From: Tepidanaerobacteraceae bacterium | Lineage (GTDB): Bacteria > Bacillota > Thermosediminibacteria > Thermosediminibacterales > Tepidanaerobacteraceae | DNA length: 64,000 nucleotides | Direction: 5' to 3' | Assembly (NCBI GenBank): GCA_024655905.1 | Contig: JANLFP010000001.1 | Location: 248,001 to 312,000, forward strand | In this document: positions 35,239-44,619 of the stretch, piece after piece | How the letters are laid out: each line of letters starts with the position of its first letter | How positions within the stretch are numbered: the stretch's first letter is position 1 | The notes under the pieces: generated by a model | What the model was told of the DNA's origin: nothing | What the model saw: the letters and a program-made list of their open reading frames with translations, nothing else | Database searches by the model: none | Translations under genes and position numbers: made by a program

Positions 35239-37032
35239 TTACTCTACTGTATAAGGCTTTTCCAAATTTCCGCATCCCTTCAAACTTCGCAATTTTTTTG
35301 CATCCAGCACGACTGCCGGTACCACCGCAACTTCGGATTGTGCCGCAAAAGTTGCACTGACATTGCCGTTTTTGTGCAAAAACCTGACTTCCGTAGTCGT
35401 AAAATCCAAGGCATTGCGGTCCGTATACGGGGTCCTGAGCCAATAATCCACATATTCTGCAGGCTTGTTTGCCCAACCTTTTTTGCATTCCCAGCCCCTG
35501 TCCCACACATATTCTTTCAGTTCCTGCAAAGACAAGAGAAACACCGTATCCGTTATATTCTGATACCGCGCATCGGCATAATTTTGCAAAGCCTCGTTAG
35601 GTTTTCCGTACCGGTAACGGTGATCCTCAACACCCCCGTTTTTTGCCGATTGATCCGCTTCCGCCATGAGCACCCTGTGGGTAATTGGTTTTAGCAATTC
35701 CCTTTCCCTTTGGGTAAAGCCGGCCAAAAATCCCGGCTCCTCATCGTAAGGATTGCTCCCCTTCCACAGGGCATTTGCCTTGGGAGGCTGGGTGGTCCAA
35801 TTAACCTTCTGATCCGCAGAATTAAGCCACTCCCGTATATTGGAATTTTCCCATCGGTTGCTGCCCCATTTCTGCCGCTGCAAATCAAGGCTGTAAGTTC
35901 CTCCCTGACTCCTTATTATGCCGCTTTCCGCAGCGTCAAATGCTTTTTTCCCAATGGCATACTCCGACCACAGTAAAGGATTGCCTTCATTGTCGACATT
36001 GATGACGCGCCACAATAGCTTTTCTCCCTTATAAGCGCCAAACAGCACATAATCTCCTTCTCTTAAAGAAATGGCATGTCTTTCCTTTAGCGTGTATGGA
36101 TCTTCTCTGCTGCCTGTGCCGGAACCAATCTCGACTTTGCCAAAATCAACCATAACCGCTGGGGCTACGCCGCCGCTTACGCTGCAGGCAAATGTGTTGC
36201 TGATGAGCCCATCTGCCGTGATAAACCGCACTCCCTGTCCGGAACCGTTAGCCGGGGTGCGCAGCCATGCATTCCAGTACTGTTCCTCTCCCAATCCGGC
36301 AAACTTCAAAGTACTTTTGCTTACAGCCTGCTCTGTCGGCTTCTTTCTGTATTCCCAGCCTCGATCAGCCACATATTGCTTGACCTCTTTGACCGACAGC
36401 AAAAATACCTTGTCCTTTACTATTTGATACCTTGCATTGTCATAATTTTGAACTGCCTTATCTATTTTCGCTTGATAAATATGCTTCAAACTGCTGCTTT
36501 TTGGATCCTTCATCCCATCATCGAGATACGACAACAGCACCTTATGCTCGGTTTCTTGAATAAGCTCCTTCTCAAAGCTTGTGAAATTACGGTCGGATAA
36601 AAAGCCGCTTTCCGCGTCGTAAGCATTGTTTCCATTCCAGAGGTTTTCCCTCGAAGGCGGATTTTGCTTCCACTGGATAACTTGTTCTTCGCTGTTCAGC
36701 CACTGCCTGATATTTGAGTATTCCCAGTTGTTGCTGCCACCCTCCCGTCTGCTTATCTCCCTATGCTTATCTCCTCCTGCATCAAACGGCTTCAAGCTGA
36801 TGATATATTCTGACCAAAGCAGCAGCCTGCCATTTTCATCTTTGTCGATTGCCCTCCACAATATGGGTTGCCGGTCATACGAACCAAACAGCACATAATC
36901 TCCTGTTTCCACTGTTTTTTGTATGTCATCGGCTTTAGCTAAATTTCCAAAAAAGCAGCAGCTTATCGCCACAAGGACAATTATTGAACCGGCGGTTCTT
37001 CTTATAACCTTTTTCCATTCTGGCAAAATCAT
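35239..37032 (-). CDS. Secreted protein with two DUF6273-like repeats
   Basis: A signal peptide (hydrophobic 13-30, cut near LAKA) is followed by two homologous halves of about 280 residues. Each begins GDYVLFGSYDRQPILWR / GDYVLFGAYKGEKLLWR and continues LLLWSEYIISLKPFDA, SNIRQWLNS, YNDARYQI-like text (YDNARYQIVKDKVFLLS / YADARYQNITDTVFLLS) and ends WLRTPxxxxxx...VAPAVMVD / VVPAVVLD. These are the marks of DUF6273, found in Firmicute surface proteins; activity is unknown, though the fold is related to sugar-binding, C-type-lectin/FGE-like proteins (from memory). No SLH or other anchor is present, so it may be released or bind the SLH proteins encoded on both sides. ATG 37032 follows GGGGGAG. 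Confidence 0.75.
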   Translation of the reverse strand: MILPEWKKVIRRTAGSIIVLVAISCCFFGNLAKADDIQKTVETGDYVLFGSYDRQPILWRAIDKDENGRLLLWSEYIISLKPFDAGGDKHREISRREGGSNNWEYSNIRQWLNSEEQVIQWKQNPPSRENLWNGNNAYDAESGFLSDRNFTSFEKELIQETEHKVLLSYLDDGMKDPKSSSLKHIYQAKIDKAVQNYDNARYQIVKDKVFLLSVKEVKQYVADRGWEYRKKPTEQAVSKSTLKFAGLGEEQYWNAWLRTPANGSGQGVRFITADGLISNTFACSVSGGVAPAVMVDFGKVEIGSGTGSREDPYTLKERHAISLREGDYVLFGAYKGEKLLWRVINVDNEGNPLLWSEYAIGKKAFDAAESGIIRSQGGTYSLDLQRQKWGSNRWENSNIREWLNSADQKVNWTTQPPKANALWKGSNPYDEEPGFLAGFTQRERELLKPITHRVLMAEADQSAKNGGVEDHRYRYGKPNEALQNYADARYQNITDTVFLLSLQELKEYVWDRGWECKKGWANKPAEYVDYWLRTPYTDRNALDFTTTEVRFLHKNGNVSATFAAQSEVAVVPAVVLDAKKLRSLKGCGNLEKPYTVE

Positions 37033-37085
37033 CTATCTCCCCCGATCTCATTTTATTAATATTTCAATTTATATGATAAATCTAC

Positions 37086-37126
37086 TTATTCAAGGTAGAT
37101 AATCAATAATTACCTACCTTGAATAA
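37086..37126. terminator. Hairpin after the lectin-SLH gene
   Basis: TTATTCAAGGTAG (37086-37098) and CTACCTTGAATAA (37114-37126) are a 13 bp perfect inverted repeat in the gap between two minus-strand genes. There is no T-run, so partial termination or mRNA end protection is likelier than full stop. Confidence 0.55.
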
Positions 37127-37131
37127 TCCCA

Positions 37132-40100
37132 TTATTGATTTATTAAATTTGTTTCAGTCAATAAATTTCTGATTGCTTGAGCGGCTTCAGCATATGTGAA
37201 GGATTTTAACGGCAATAATTTTAATTCATCATTACCATTAAATACTTTCGCGCTTACCACTTTCTTAACATGCTCATATGCCCAAACGGGCACAGAATCT
37301 TTATCCTCATAGCTGTCGATTCTGTTTTTGCCAGAGCCTATTAAACCGACTATATCCATTGCTCTGGAATACATCACCATTGCTTCCGCTCTAGTAATAT
37401 GCTGATCCGGCTTAAAACTTCCATCCGGATATCCTTTTACTATCCCGTATTCAATTGCTGTCTTTATTGCATTTGCTTTTGGATGCATTTTATCAACATC
37501 ATTGAATTCTATTTCATTGACCGCTTCAATTCTATAGACTCCCATAGCTTTAACAATATACTCCGCAAATTCTGCTCTTGTTATTTGATTATCTGGGATA
37601 AACTCATCCGGATCGCCTATGATTAATCTTGAAGCCATATCATTTACTGCGCCTTTTGACCAATGGTTCTCAACTGACTTTACAGTTACGGGATTCCATA
37701 TTACTGAATAAATTGAATCTGTTAAGGAGTTTATCTCTGCGTAATATTTTCCATGCTTTATAGAAATGTACGTTGGAACGTGAGAAAAACTTCCATCAGA
37801 ATTATACACAACGCCCGTGGTTATTTTGTTTGGATCAACTCCTTCAGGTATTGCCACAATTCTTTTCACATATTGATTAAAGTTTGCAATCTCAAATTTA
37901 TTTTCTTTTTCTCCTGTTTTTGTCTGTGCCACCACTCGAAAATCCACGGGAGACAATACTACTTCATAATTCTTTTGTTCAGCTTGCTTTTTTATCTGTT
38001 CGGCAAACGATTTTTCTAGCTTGTCTATTTTTATTTCTATTTCAATTTGATCCAATGCCCCTTCATCTGCTCCCAATATTTTGGCTACATTTTCAATGTT
38101 TATTTCTTTGGCGGGAATAATAAAATTAATTTCTCCCGTGTTTATTGAAAGATTGAATTTGTTTGCCTCCATCTGCTTTAATGTTTCTCCAGTTAATTTG
38201 GTGGTTACACTGTTTGCTTCTTTTTCTTTTACCGGAATTTCCACTATATTTGATGAGGATTCATTATCCGTTTGGTCCGCTCCCTGTTTTGCTCTTAAGA
38301 CTTCTTCAATCTTTTGTATGACAGGCTTTGCTTCTACATAGATCTCCACTTGTTTTAAATTGTTGTTTTCCTTAACCACTTCCTTGCCAGCTGTTTGACT
38401 TTGCCCATTAACAACGACTGATATTCCATCTCCCGCTTTATCAGTTTCTCTTCCTCCGGACTTCGTTTTCGAATTTTTAATCCATTTTGCATATAATGTT
38501 ATATCATCTGTTACCGGTGCATCAAAATCATACGGTATGTTAAAGTTTTCGTCTGAATACCACCCTCCAAATGTATATCCTGCCCTTGTTGGTTCAGCCG
38601 GCTTTACTGCTTTATCTTTGTAGTTTACTGCTTGTTCCGATATATCGCTCCCAATATATTTGATTATGCATTTTTTTATCTCGTATTGAGCTGTTGCAGT
38701 AAGATCGGAAGAAACTTTGCCAAATTCCTTGTCCCATCCAATAAAAACATATCCTTCTTTCTCCGGGGGCACCGGTGCAGTTGCACCTTTCCCGCTTACT
38801 ATGTCTTCTTCTTTTAGCACATTTCCCTTATCATCCAAGAACCTTACTGTATATTCTCCTTTTACTGTCACTTTGGCAACAAGCGGCGTTTCGCTCTTGT
38901 CCAAAACTTCAGGATTAATTATAATTTCACCTATGCCTTTCTGATCAAATCCTCTATATACACTTCCGTATACGCTTTCATATACTGATGCAGTAACAGT
39001 CGTATTTGTATATGTTAATACTTCAACTTTTAAATCGCTAAATACGCCTCCTAAACTCAAATCATTATCTGTTATCTTTCGTTTTATGCTGTCATTTTCC
39101 AAAATTAGTAAAAATTCCTTATGCGTGTAACTACCTGTTTTTATAGTATTCGGGTCTACAATTACATAAGCCTCTCCATTAGAAATCCACTTCGCATATA
39201 ACGTTATATCACCCGTTACCGGCGCATCAAAATCATACGGCACTGTCAGTCCTTCATCCGCATACCATCCTTCAAAGGTATAGCCTATCCTGGTCGGTTC
39301 CGCAGGCTCAGCCGCTCTTTCATTGTGGTTTACCGTTTGGTCGGCCACTTCACTCCCGCCATTTTCTTCAAAGCTCACTGTATGCTGAGCTATATCTCTA
39401 TTTATAGTTACGGCATAGTACCTTACTGTGGTTCTATCCTCTGCCGTCACTTTTATATATACTGTTGCTGCACTTCCTGCTGTAAGAGCAATTGTGTCAT
39501 CTCCCGCTGCTTCTCCAGTAAAATCACTGTTCCTGTAAAGATTTTTGCTTGCATTTTCGGAAACAGATATATCAGCCAACCCTATTGTTTCCTTTTCATT
39601 AGGCAAGGTTATATACCAAATAATTGCTGCATCCGGTGTATTGCCATTCCCTCCAGCAGGAGTGCTGTCTGTCTGACCCGCTACACTGATTAATGCATTC
39701 TCAGAACTTTGCTGACTATAAATGGTTACATTAGTTACTGCCGATATTGAAGATGCAGAAAGATCAATATATTCGCCACCGTATTCCACAACATAGCCTT
39801 GAATAGTAGACGTGCTTAATGGGAAATCATTCCAATCTCCCGGCTTATAATTCCACGCCCAGTAAGGTAAATTTTTTCCCATTATATGAAGATAGTCTTC
39901 GCCGGGAAAATCGTTGTTTGGTTCTAAGCCTGTTTTCCAGTTATTATATTGTCCTCCAACAGGACTTCCATTTTCATTACCCTGCCAAAACTGCGTTCCA
40001 GCTTCGGGGCCTGTGACCCACTTCCATACACCCTCAGTTTCTTCGTCACTCGCGCCCAACCATCCTGCGCCATCACATTTGGATGTTACAAAATCATTTT

Positions 40101-40692
40101 CACCCTGGGAAGTTATGGTAGCAAGATATCCCTGATGCCCGTCATAATATCTGGCTTCTGCAGCCGCTTTTGCATCATGCCAGGATATACCCGGTGCATT
40201 TACAAATTCATAATAATGGCCTGTTCCATCATAATAAATTACTTTTCCGTCCGAAGTATTTACTAAAAATACAATGGTTCTCGTCCCTGAAACAGCATTT
40301 GTCTGAAATGCAACAGTCCTTAAAACCTCCTGGTATGCGTTCACAGAAGCCATACCCGACACTGTGAGCACACCTGACTCCGAATTATATTCTGCTGAAA
40401 GTCCTGCATCTGCAGCCATAGACATATTGCAGCTCAATATATCTCCGCTTTCCTCGCTAAAACCATTATCAATATTTACTGTAGCGCTATAAATATTTCC
40501 TATTCCCGCAATAGTCAGTTCCGGATCTATTACCTGCGAGTTCCCGGTTGCAGAATAATCGATGTTTGAAACTACAGTAATGGACTCTATGCTGCCATCT
40601 GCATAGACTTCTGCAGGAATACCTATAAATAAATTCATGATCATTGAAAGAACCATTACCCAGCATACAAAACCAATTTTCTTAAAATTCAT
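37132..40692 (-). CDS. SLH surface protein with C-type lectin-like domain (1186 aa)
   Basis: A signal peptide (FVCWVMVLSMIMNLFIGI, cut after VYA) is followed by a cadherin-like segment (35-150) and a C-type lectin-like domain at about 155-310: YYEFVNAPGISWHDAKAAAEA, GHQGYLATITSQGENDFV, GWLGASDEETEGVWKW, the Ca/sugar loop EPNN, and WND before GYVVEYGG. Both EPN and WND motifs of sugar-binding lectins are intact. A bacterial Ig-like segment, three InlB-B-type repeats and a region closely related to the 3059-aa protein (GEAYxxxDPxxIKTGxYxxKEF) follow, then three SLH repeats at the C-terminus for cell-wall anchoring. ATG 40692 is preferred over 40698 for spacing from GGGGG. Confidence 0.85.
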   Translation of the reverse strand: MNFKKIGFVCWVMVLSMIMNLFIGIPAEVYADGSIESITVVSNIDYSATGNSQVIDPELTIAGIGNIYSATVNIDNGFSEESGDILSCNMSMAADAGLSAEYNSESGVLTVSGMASVNAYQEVLRTVAFQTNAVSGTRTIVFLVNTSDGKVIYYDGTGHYYEFVNAPGISWHDAKAAAEARYYDGHQGYLATITSQGENDFVTSKCDGAGWLGASDEETEGVWKWVTGPEAGTQFWQGNENGSPVGGQYNNWKTGLEPNNDFPGEDYLHIMGKNLPYWAWNYKPGDWNDFPLSTSTIQGYVVEYGGEYIDLSASSISAVTNVTIYSQQSSENALISVAGQTDSTPAGGNGNTPDAAIIWYITLPNEKETIGLADISVSENASKNLYRNSDFTGEAAGDDTIALTAGSAATVYIKVTAEDRTTVRYYAVTINRDIAQHTVSFEENGGSEVADQTVNHNERAAEPAEPTRIGYTFEGWYADEGLTVPYDFDAPVTGDITLYAKWISNGEAYVIVDPNTIKTGSYTHKEFLLILENDSIKRKITDNDLSLGGVFSDLKVEVLTYTNTTVTASVYESVYGSVYRGFDQKGIGEIIINPEVLDKSETPLVAKVTVKGEYTVRFLDDKGNVLKEEDIVSGKGATAPVPPEKEGYVFIGWDKEFGKVSSDLTATAQYEIKKCIIKYIGSDISEQAVNYKDKAVKPAEPTRAGYTFGGWYSDENFNIPYDFDAPVTDDITLYAKWIKNSKTKSGGRETDKAGDGISVVVNGQSQTAGKEVVKENNNLKQVEIYVEAKPVIQKIEEVLRAKQGADQTDNESSSNIVEIPVKEKEANSVTTKLTGETLKQMEANKFNLSINTGEINFIIPAKEINIENVAKILGADEGALDQIEIEIKIDKLEKSFAEQIKKQAEQKNYEVVLSPVDFRVVAQTKTGEKENKFEIANFNQYVKRIVAIPEGVDPNKITTGVVYNSDGSFSHVPTYISIKHGKYYAEINSLTDSIYSVIWNPVTVKSVENHWSKGAVNDMASRLIIGDPDEFIPDNQITRAEFAEYIVKAMGVYRIEAVNEIEFNDVDKMHPKANAIKTAIEYGIVKGYPDGSFKPDQHITRAEAMVMYSRAMDIVGLIGSGKNRIDSYEDKDSVPVWAYEHVKKVVSAKVFNGNDELKLLPLKSFTYAEAAQAIRNLLTETNLINQ

Positions 40693-40824
40693 AAGCATAT
40701 TCCCCCTTCATTCTTCTGATTAGACATTCAGGCTGCAAAATGCATCGCCCTCAGATAATGAAAATGCTGCTTCGTATTCCTGGGATAGTTGCAACAATTT
40801 CTCAATTTTGCAATAGATTATAAA

Positions 40825-43800
40825 TTATCTGGAAGGGACGTAATCCGGATTGAAGAACGGGTATTTTTCCCCTTCCTTTATATACCATAAGGTGTTTTCA
40901 CCCGAACCTTCCTCCGATATGCTCCACCCGTCAAAGGTGCCGATTTGCTTCAGCTCTGCCTCAGTCTTGCCTTCAATATCGACGGTCGCTCCGACGATGT
41001 TGAAAACGGCTGAGGTGGAGGGGTTTTCTGTTGTATTATAGTAGCAGCCGGAAATTTCGGTACCATCGACTACTTCGAATGCAAAGCCTAAGTTGTTGGC
41101 AACATCGCCTGACACGTAGGCGTTTTGGATGACGACATTGCTGGCTTCATATATAAATCCCGCTCCCCAGCCCGCACCGCCTTCTATGTCACGGCTTTCT
41201 TCCATTTTCCCGGCAAAATAATTATTCCGCAAAGTGCTGTCCTTAACCCTCGCGGCAAAGCCGGCCGCATTCCACGGAAAATCTCCCAATTGTTCGGGAG
41301 CGTCATTTCCTCCCACCAGACCCGACGCATAGCAGCGGGTGACGTTACTACTGTCCTCTATAAAAAGCGAAAATCCGCTTATAAAACCTAATCCCAGGAC
41401 ATCACCCTCTGCGCTGCAGAGGTCTAGATGGCTGTCCACAATCCAGCCGGCAAAGCCGCCGCCCCCCAAAAACGCGCTGTCCAGGTTACCGTGGGCATGG
41501 CAGTTTGTTACCCAAGTTTTAATCAGCTTGCTGGCAAAGCCGCCCGCAGGCCCGTTCGTAAGATAAACATCCAAAACGTTGGAGTCTATGTCCAGATTGT
41601 TGATATCCACAGAGGCGCTGCAGTTTTCGATCGTAATATAGCCGGAATGGGTATTGGTCCCGTCTGCATAGCCGATAAACCCGCCGACTTTTTCCGTTGC
41701 CAAGCCTTTTCCTTTTCCTTGAATGATGCCTTGAACGGTGCTGTCTTTGATGACAATATCGCCCTGGGTATCAGTAAACTGCGAAGTATCAATGACGCCG
41801 ATCACCCCGCCTTTTCCGTCGCTTCCAATATAATAAATGGAATTTGAATCGCCTGCTATAATTTCCAAGCCTGAAACTACGCAATTGTCTACATCTAATT
41901 CATCCGCCGATGAATTTTGCAGTTCTCCTGCCACACCCCCTGTCGAATAAAACATGAGCATTTTGTCGTCGTTATGACTGCTGTCCTCGTCAATTTCATT
42001 GACAGCTTCTATATGAATATTTTTCACACGGATGTCTGCCAAGCCGCCTCCATCTAATAGGCCGGTTATGCCCCCTACATTATGAACTGCGGGAACTGTG
42101 TCAAAATCTCCGGTTCTATAGGAAATCATACTGAGACCATCCAGCTCAAGGTTTTTAAAATACGTATTTTCACTCTTGCCGACAAATCCTCCGATGTATT
42201 TGGGGTTACGAAAACGCCATTTATATGCCATGTCAACAATATCATACTGAGCATTCCTAACCGTGCAATTTTCTATCCTGGCGCCGGTTGCCGTGCCTGC
42301 AACAGCTCCGAATTTGGCAAAAGCCGTAATATTGACATCCTCCAGCGTCAAATCTTCTATAAGTGCCCCCTCACCCAGGCTGCTGAACAAGCCTTGCGGT
42401 TCATGCTCGTCGTCGATTGTCAGGTTCATTATTTTGTGACCTTGACCGGAAAAAATTCCCGTAAAGTCAATTGCCATTGTATCTTCCGGGAAATACCCGA
42501 TTGACTCAAAATTATCCCCCGCCAGGTCGATGTCGGCCACCAGCATGTATTTCTTGTCCATGCCGCCGGTGTAGGTGCCTTCCCACCTGGTACCCGCGCC
42601 GAAGGTGTTGTCAACGGGGTTTTCTATCTGCTTTAGTTCCTCTTTGTTGGCTATGGGGATCCAGCCTTCCCTGATCTTTGCCGTAACTGGGTCTACGGTT
42701 ACACGGCCAATGGGATCACTTATCGCCGTCCCAGTATAATTGCCGGTTCCTGTTACGATGACCCTAATTTTTGTATCAGAGTCTTCCTCCGTCAGCGTGT
42801 AGCTCGGCCCGGTTGCTCCTGCTATGTCCGCAAATTCATCTGCCCTTTTGCCGCGCTGCCACTTATATGTCACCGTAGCGCCTGAAGGTTTCACCTCGGC
42901 ATATACCGTCTCTCCCACGATTGCCGTCCCCGTTATTTCCACGCCCGTTACAGAAATCAGAAAAGGATCAATAGGCCCGATGCTGCCGCTTGCTGCCGTG
43001 CCTTTATAACTTCCAGTTCCCTCTACGACGACTCTGATCTGTTTTCCTTCGTCTTCTTCTGTCAGCACATAGCTTGATTCTACTGCTCCCTCGATGTCTT
43101 CATAGTCTGCTCCGTTGCTGCGCTGCCACCGGTATACTGCCGTGGCGCCGCTGGGATAAACCGCGGCATATACCGCCTCTCCCACGGTAGCTGTTCCCGT
43201 TATTTCAACACCCGTTATGGAAATAAGCTGGGGTGTCTGGTTTCCTGATGAGCTCCCCGATGAGCTTTTTCTTCTTGTTGATGACCCCTGATCGGCATTT
43301 GATTGGCTTATTTGCTCGCCGCCAATGTTTACTACGATATTTTTGCCGAGTATTTCCGTATATTCCGGTTTTTTCTCCAGTTTTACATCATCTGCGTCAA
43401 TGTACGCCTTTTTGATTTTTCCTTCGCCGCTGATCCGGACACCGGCACTGATTTTTGCCGTGACTATGGTGGTTTTGCTGTCCGTATTTATTTTGGCTGT
43501 TGATTTGATTTTCAGTTCCTTTATATTTGAGGATTCTATTTCCAGCCTTGGCTCTTCTTTGGCTCTGGTGATGATAAGCTTGTCCGCCGTTACGTTTTCA
43601 AGAAGAATCGGCTTGCCAGCGCTTCCGCCGCCGATCTCCAGCTTCCCTTTTATAGTGGAGTTTTGTATGGTTATGTTCCCGGCTACACCCGGCGTTATGT
43701 ATAGGTCTGCTTTGATCTCCTTATCTTTTATGACGATATCCGGTTTGATTATGGTGATTTTTTTGACATCATCCGGTATGTTTTCCAAATCCTCCTGACT

Positions 43801-44430
43801 GGTTACGATGTAGCCCAGCACGTTTTGTGCAATGGTCATGATTTCGGCGCGGTTTATTATCCGATCGGGCCGGAAGGTGCCGTCCGGGTATCCCTGCAGG
43901 TACCCCATCTGGCTGAATGCCTGTATGTCTTCTTTTATCCCTTCGTCCAGATCCCCTATATCGGAAAAATCTGTGCCTTGTTTGATGCGCTCCTGTTCCG
44001 CCAGATCCAGGAGCAGGGAAACCATCTGTACCACGTCTCCCCTGGTGGCGAATTCCTCAGGCCTCGCCTTCAGCCCATCAAGATAGCCGTAATACCTGGC
44101 CCTTGCCGTGTCGGGGGCATACCATTCCGTCCCCTTTACATCCTCGAAGTTATTCCTGCTTTGTTGTATCAGCCCGAAATAGCGGTTGATAAGACTGACA
44201 AGTTCACAACGCCTCATCCCCTGATCGGGCCGGAAGGTCCCGTCTGGGTATCCTTTTAGAAAGCCCTTGCTTGCATGTTCAATTATTGTTTTTTCGGCCC
44301 AGTGGCCCTGTATGTCGCTGAAGGGCAGACCGCCCTGCCCGCTGTCCGCCGCGCCATACCCGTTTGGCGCCATGGTCAAAAGCAATGCAACTGTAAGAAT
44401 GATGCTCCACGCTTTTTTTATTTTTCTCAT
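40825..44430 (-). CDS. SLH surface protein with Ig-like domains and GLUG/beta-helix region (1201-1205 aa)
   Basis: Signal peptide (AWSIILTVALLLTMAPNGYGA), then three SLH repeats at the N-terminus (FSDIQGHWAEKTIIEHASKGFLKGYPDGTFRPDQGMRR; the second degenerate; GYLQGYPDGTFRPDRIINRAE). A short beta-helix-like strip (KPDIVIKDKEIKADLYITPG) and a Ser-rich linker follow, then two Ig-like repeats of about 85 residues (ITGVEITGTATVGEAVYA ... VYRWQRSNGADYEDIEGA and its copy). The last 600 residues are a GLUG-like right-handed beta-helix (FSGQGHKIMNLTID, GLFSSLGEGALIEDLTLEDVNI). SLH at the N-terminus is opposite to the other two surface proteins. ATG 44430 has AGGGGGAT upstream, rather far at 12 nt. Confidence 0.85.
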   Translation of the reverse strand: MRKIKKAWSIILTVALLLTMAPNGYGAADSGQGGLPFSDIQGHWAEKTIIEHASKGFLKGYPDGTFRPDQGMRRCELVSLINRYFGLIQQSRNNFEDVKGTEWYAPDTARARYYGYLDGLKARPEEFATRGDVVQMVSLLLDLAEQERIKQGTDFSDIGDLDEGIKEDIQAFSQMGYLQGYPDGTFRPDRIINRAEIMTIAQNVLGYIVTSQEDLENIPDDVKKITIIKPDIVIKDKEIKADLYITPGVAGNITIQNSTIKGKLEIGGGSAGKPILLENVTADKLIITRAKEEPRLEIESSNIKELKIKSTAKINTDSKTTIVTAKISAGVRISGEGKIKKAYIDADDVKLEKKPEYTEILGKNIVVNIGGEQISQSNADQGSSTRRKSSSGSSSGNQTPQLISITGVEITGTATVGEAVYAAVYPSGATAVYRWQRSNGADYEDIEGAVESSYVLTEEDEGKQIRVVVEGTGSYKGTAASGSIGPIDPFLISVTGVEITGTAIVGETVYAEVKPSGATVTYKWQRGKRADEFADIAGATGPSYTLTEEDSDTKIRVIVTGTGNYTGTAISDPIGRVTVDPVTAKIREGWIPIANKEELKQIENPVDNTFGAGTRWEGTYTGGMDKKYMLVADIDLAGDNFESIGYFPEDTMAIDFTGIFSGQGHKIMNLTIDDEHEPQGLFSSLGEGALIEDLTLEDVNITAFAKFGAVAGTATGARIENCTVRNAQYDIVDMAYKWRFRNPKYIGGFVGKSENTYFKNLELDGLSMISYRTGDFDTVPAVHNVGGITGLLDGGGLADIRVKNIHIEAVNEIDEDSSHNDDKMLMFYSTGGVAGELQNSSADELDVDNCVVSGLEIIAGDSNSIYYIGSDGKGGVIGVIDTSQFTDTQGDIVIKDSTVQGIIQGKGKGLATEKVGGFIGYADGTNTHSGYITIENCSASVDINNLDIDSNVLDVYLTNGPAGGFASKLIKTWVTNCHAHGNLDSAFLGGGGFAGWIVDSHLDLCSAEGDVLGLGFISGFSLFIEDSSNVTRCYASGLVGGNDAPEQLGDFPWNAAGFAARVKDSTLRNNYFAGKMEESRDIEGGAGWGAGFIYEASNVVIQNAYVSGDVANNLGFAFEVVDGTEISGCYYNTTENPSTSAVFNIVGATVDIEGKTEAELKQIGTFDGWSISEEGSGENTLWYIKEGEKYPFFNPDYVPSR

Positions 44431-44492
44431 ATAAAAATCTATCCCCCTGAAATTTATGATTTGAAAAATATCCATGAAGATATTTTTGAAAT

Positions 44493-44525
44493 ATTATATC
44501 ACCCTTTTCTTACAAATTTCTTACA
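44493..44525 (-). promoter_or_regulatory. Promoter of the SLH genes with SARP-like operator
   Basis: On the minus strand two TGTAAGA heptamers (44525-44519 and 44514-44508) repeat with an 11 bp period, 9 bp ahead of a perfect TATAAT (44498-44493). There is no good -35. Direct heptamers 11 bp apart overlapping the -35 position are how SARP/BTAD regulators bind, and such a regulator is encoded right upstream. Confidence 0.6.
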
Positions 44526-44539
44526 TGAAAGTAATATAT

Positions 44540-44577
44540 AAAAAAACCAAAAATCCAGAAAATATAAGGATTTTTGG
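44540..44577 (-). terminator. Terminator of the kinase-regulator operon
   Basis: CCAAAAATCC (44547-44556) and GGATTTTTGG (44568-44577) form a perfect 10 bp stem; on the minus strand seven T follow. It lies 42 bp after the response regulator stop codon and separates it from the SLH genes. Confidence 0.88.
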
Positions 44578-44619
44578 CGTTGTGCCCACGTTTCGACCGC
44601 AAGCTTCAGTAAAAATATT

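Noticed and set aside
40740-40800. Second c-di-GMP riboswitch upstream of the lectin-SLH gene
   Set aside because: The stretch has some GC-rich pairing but lacks the ACGCAAAGCC core.
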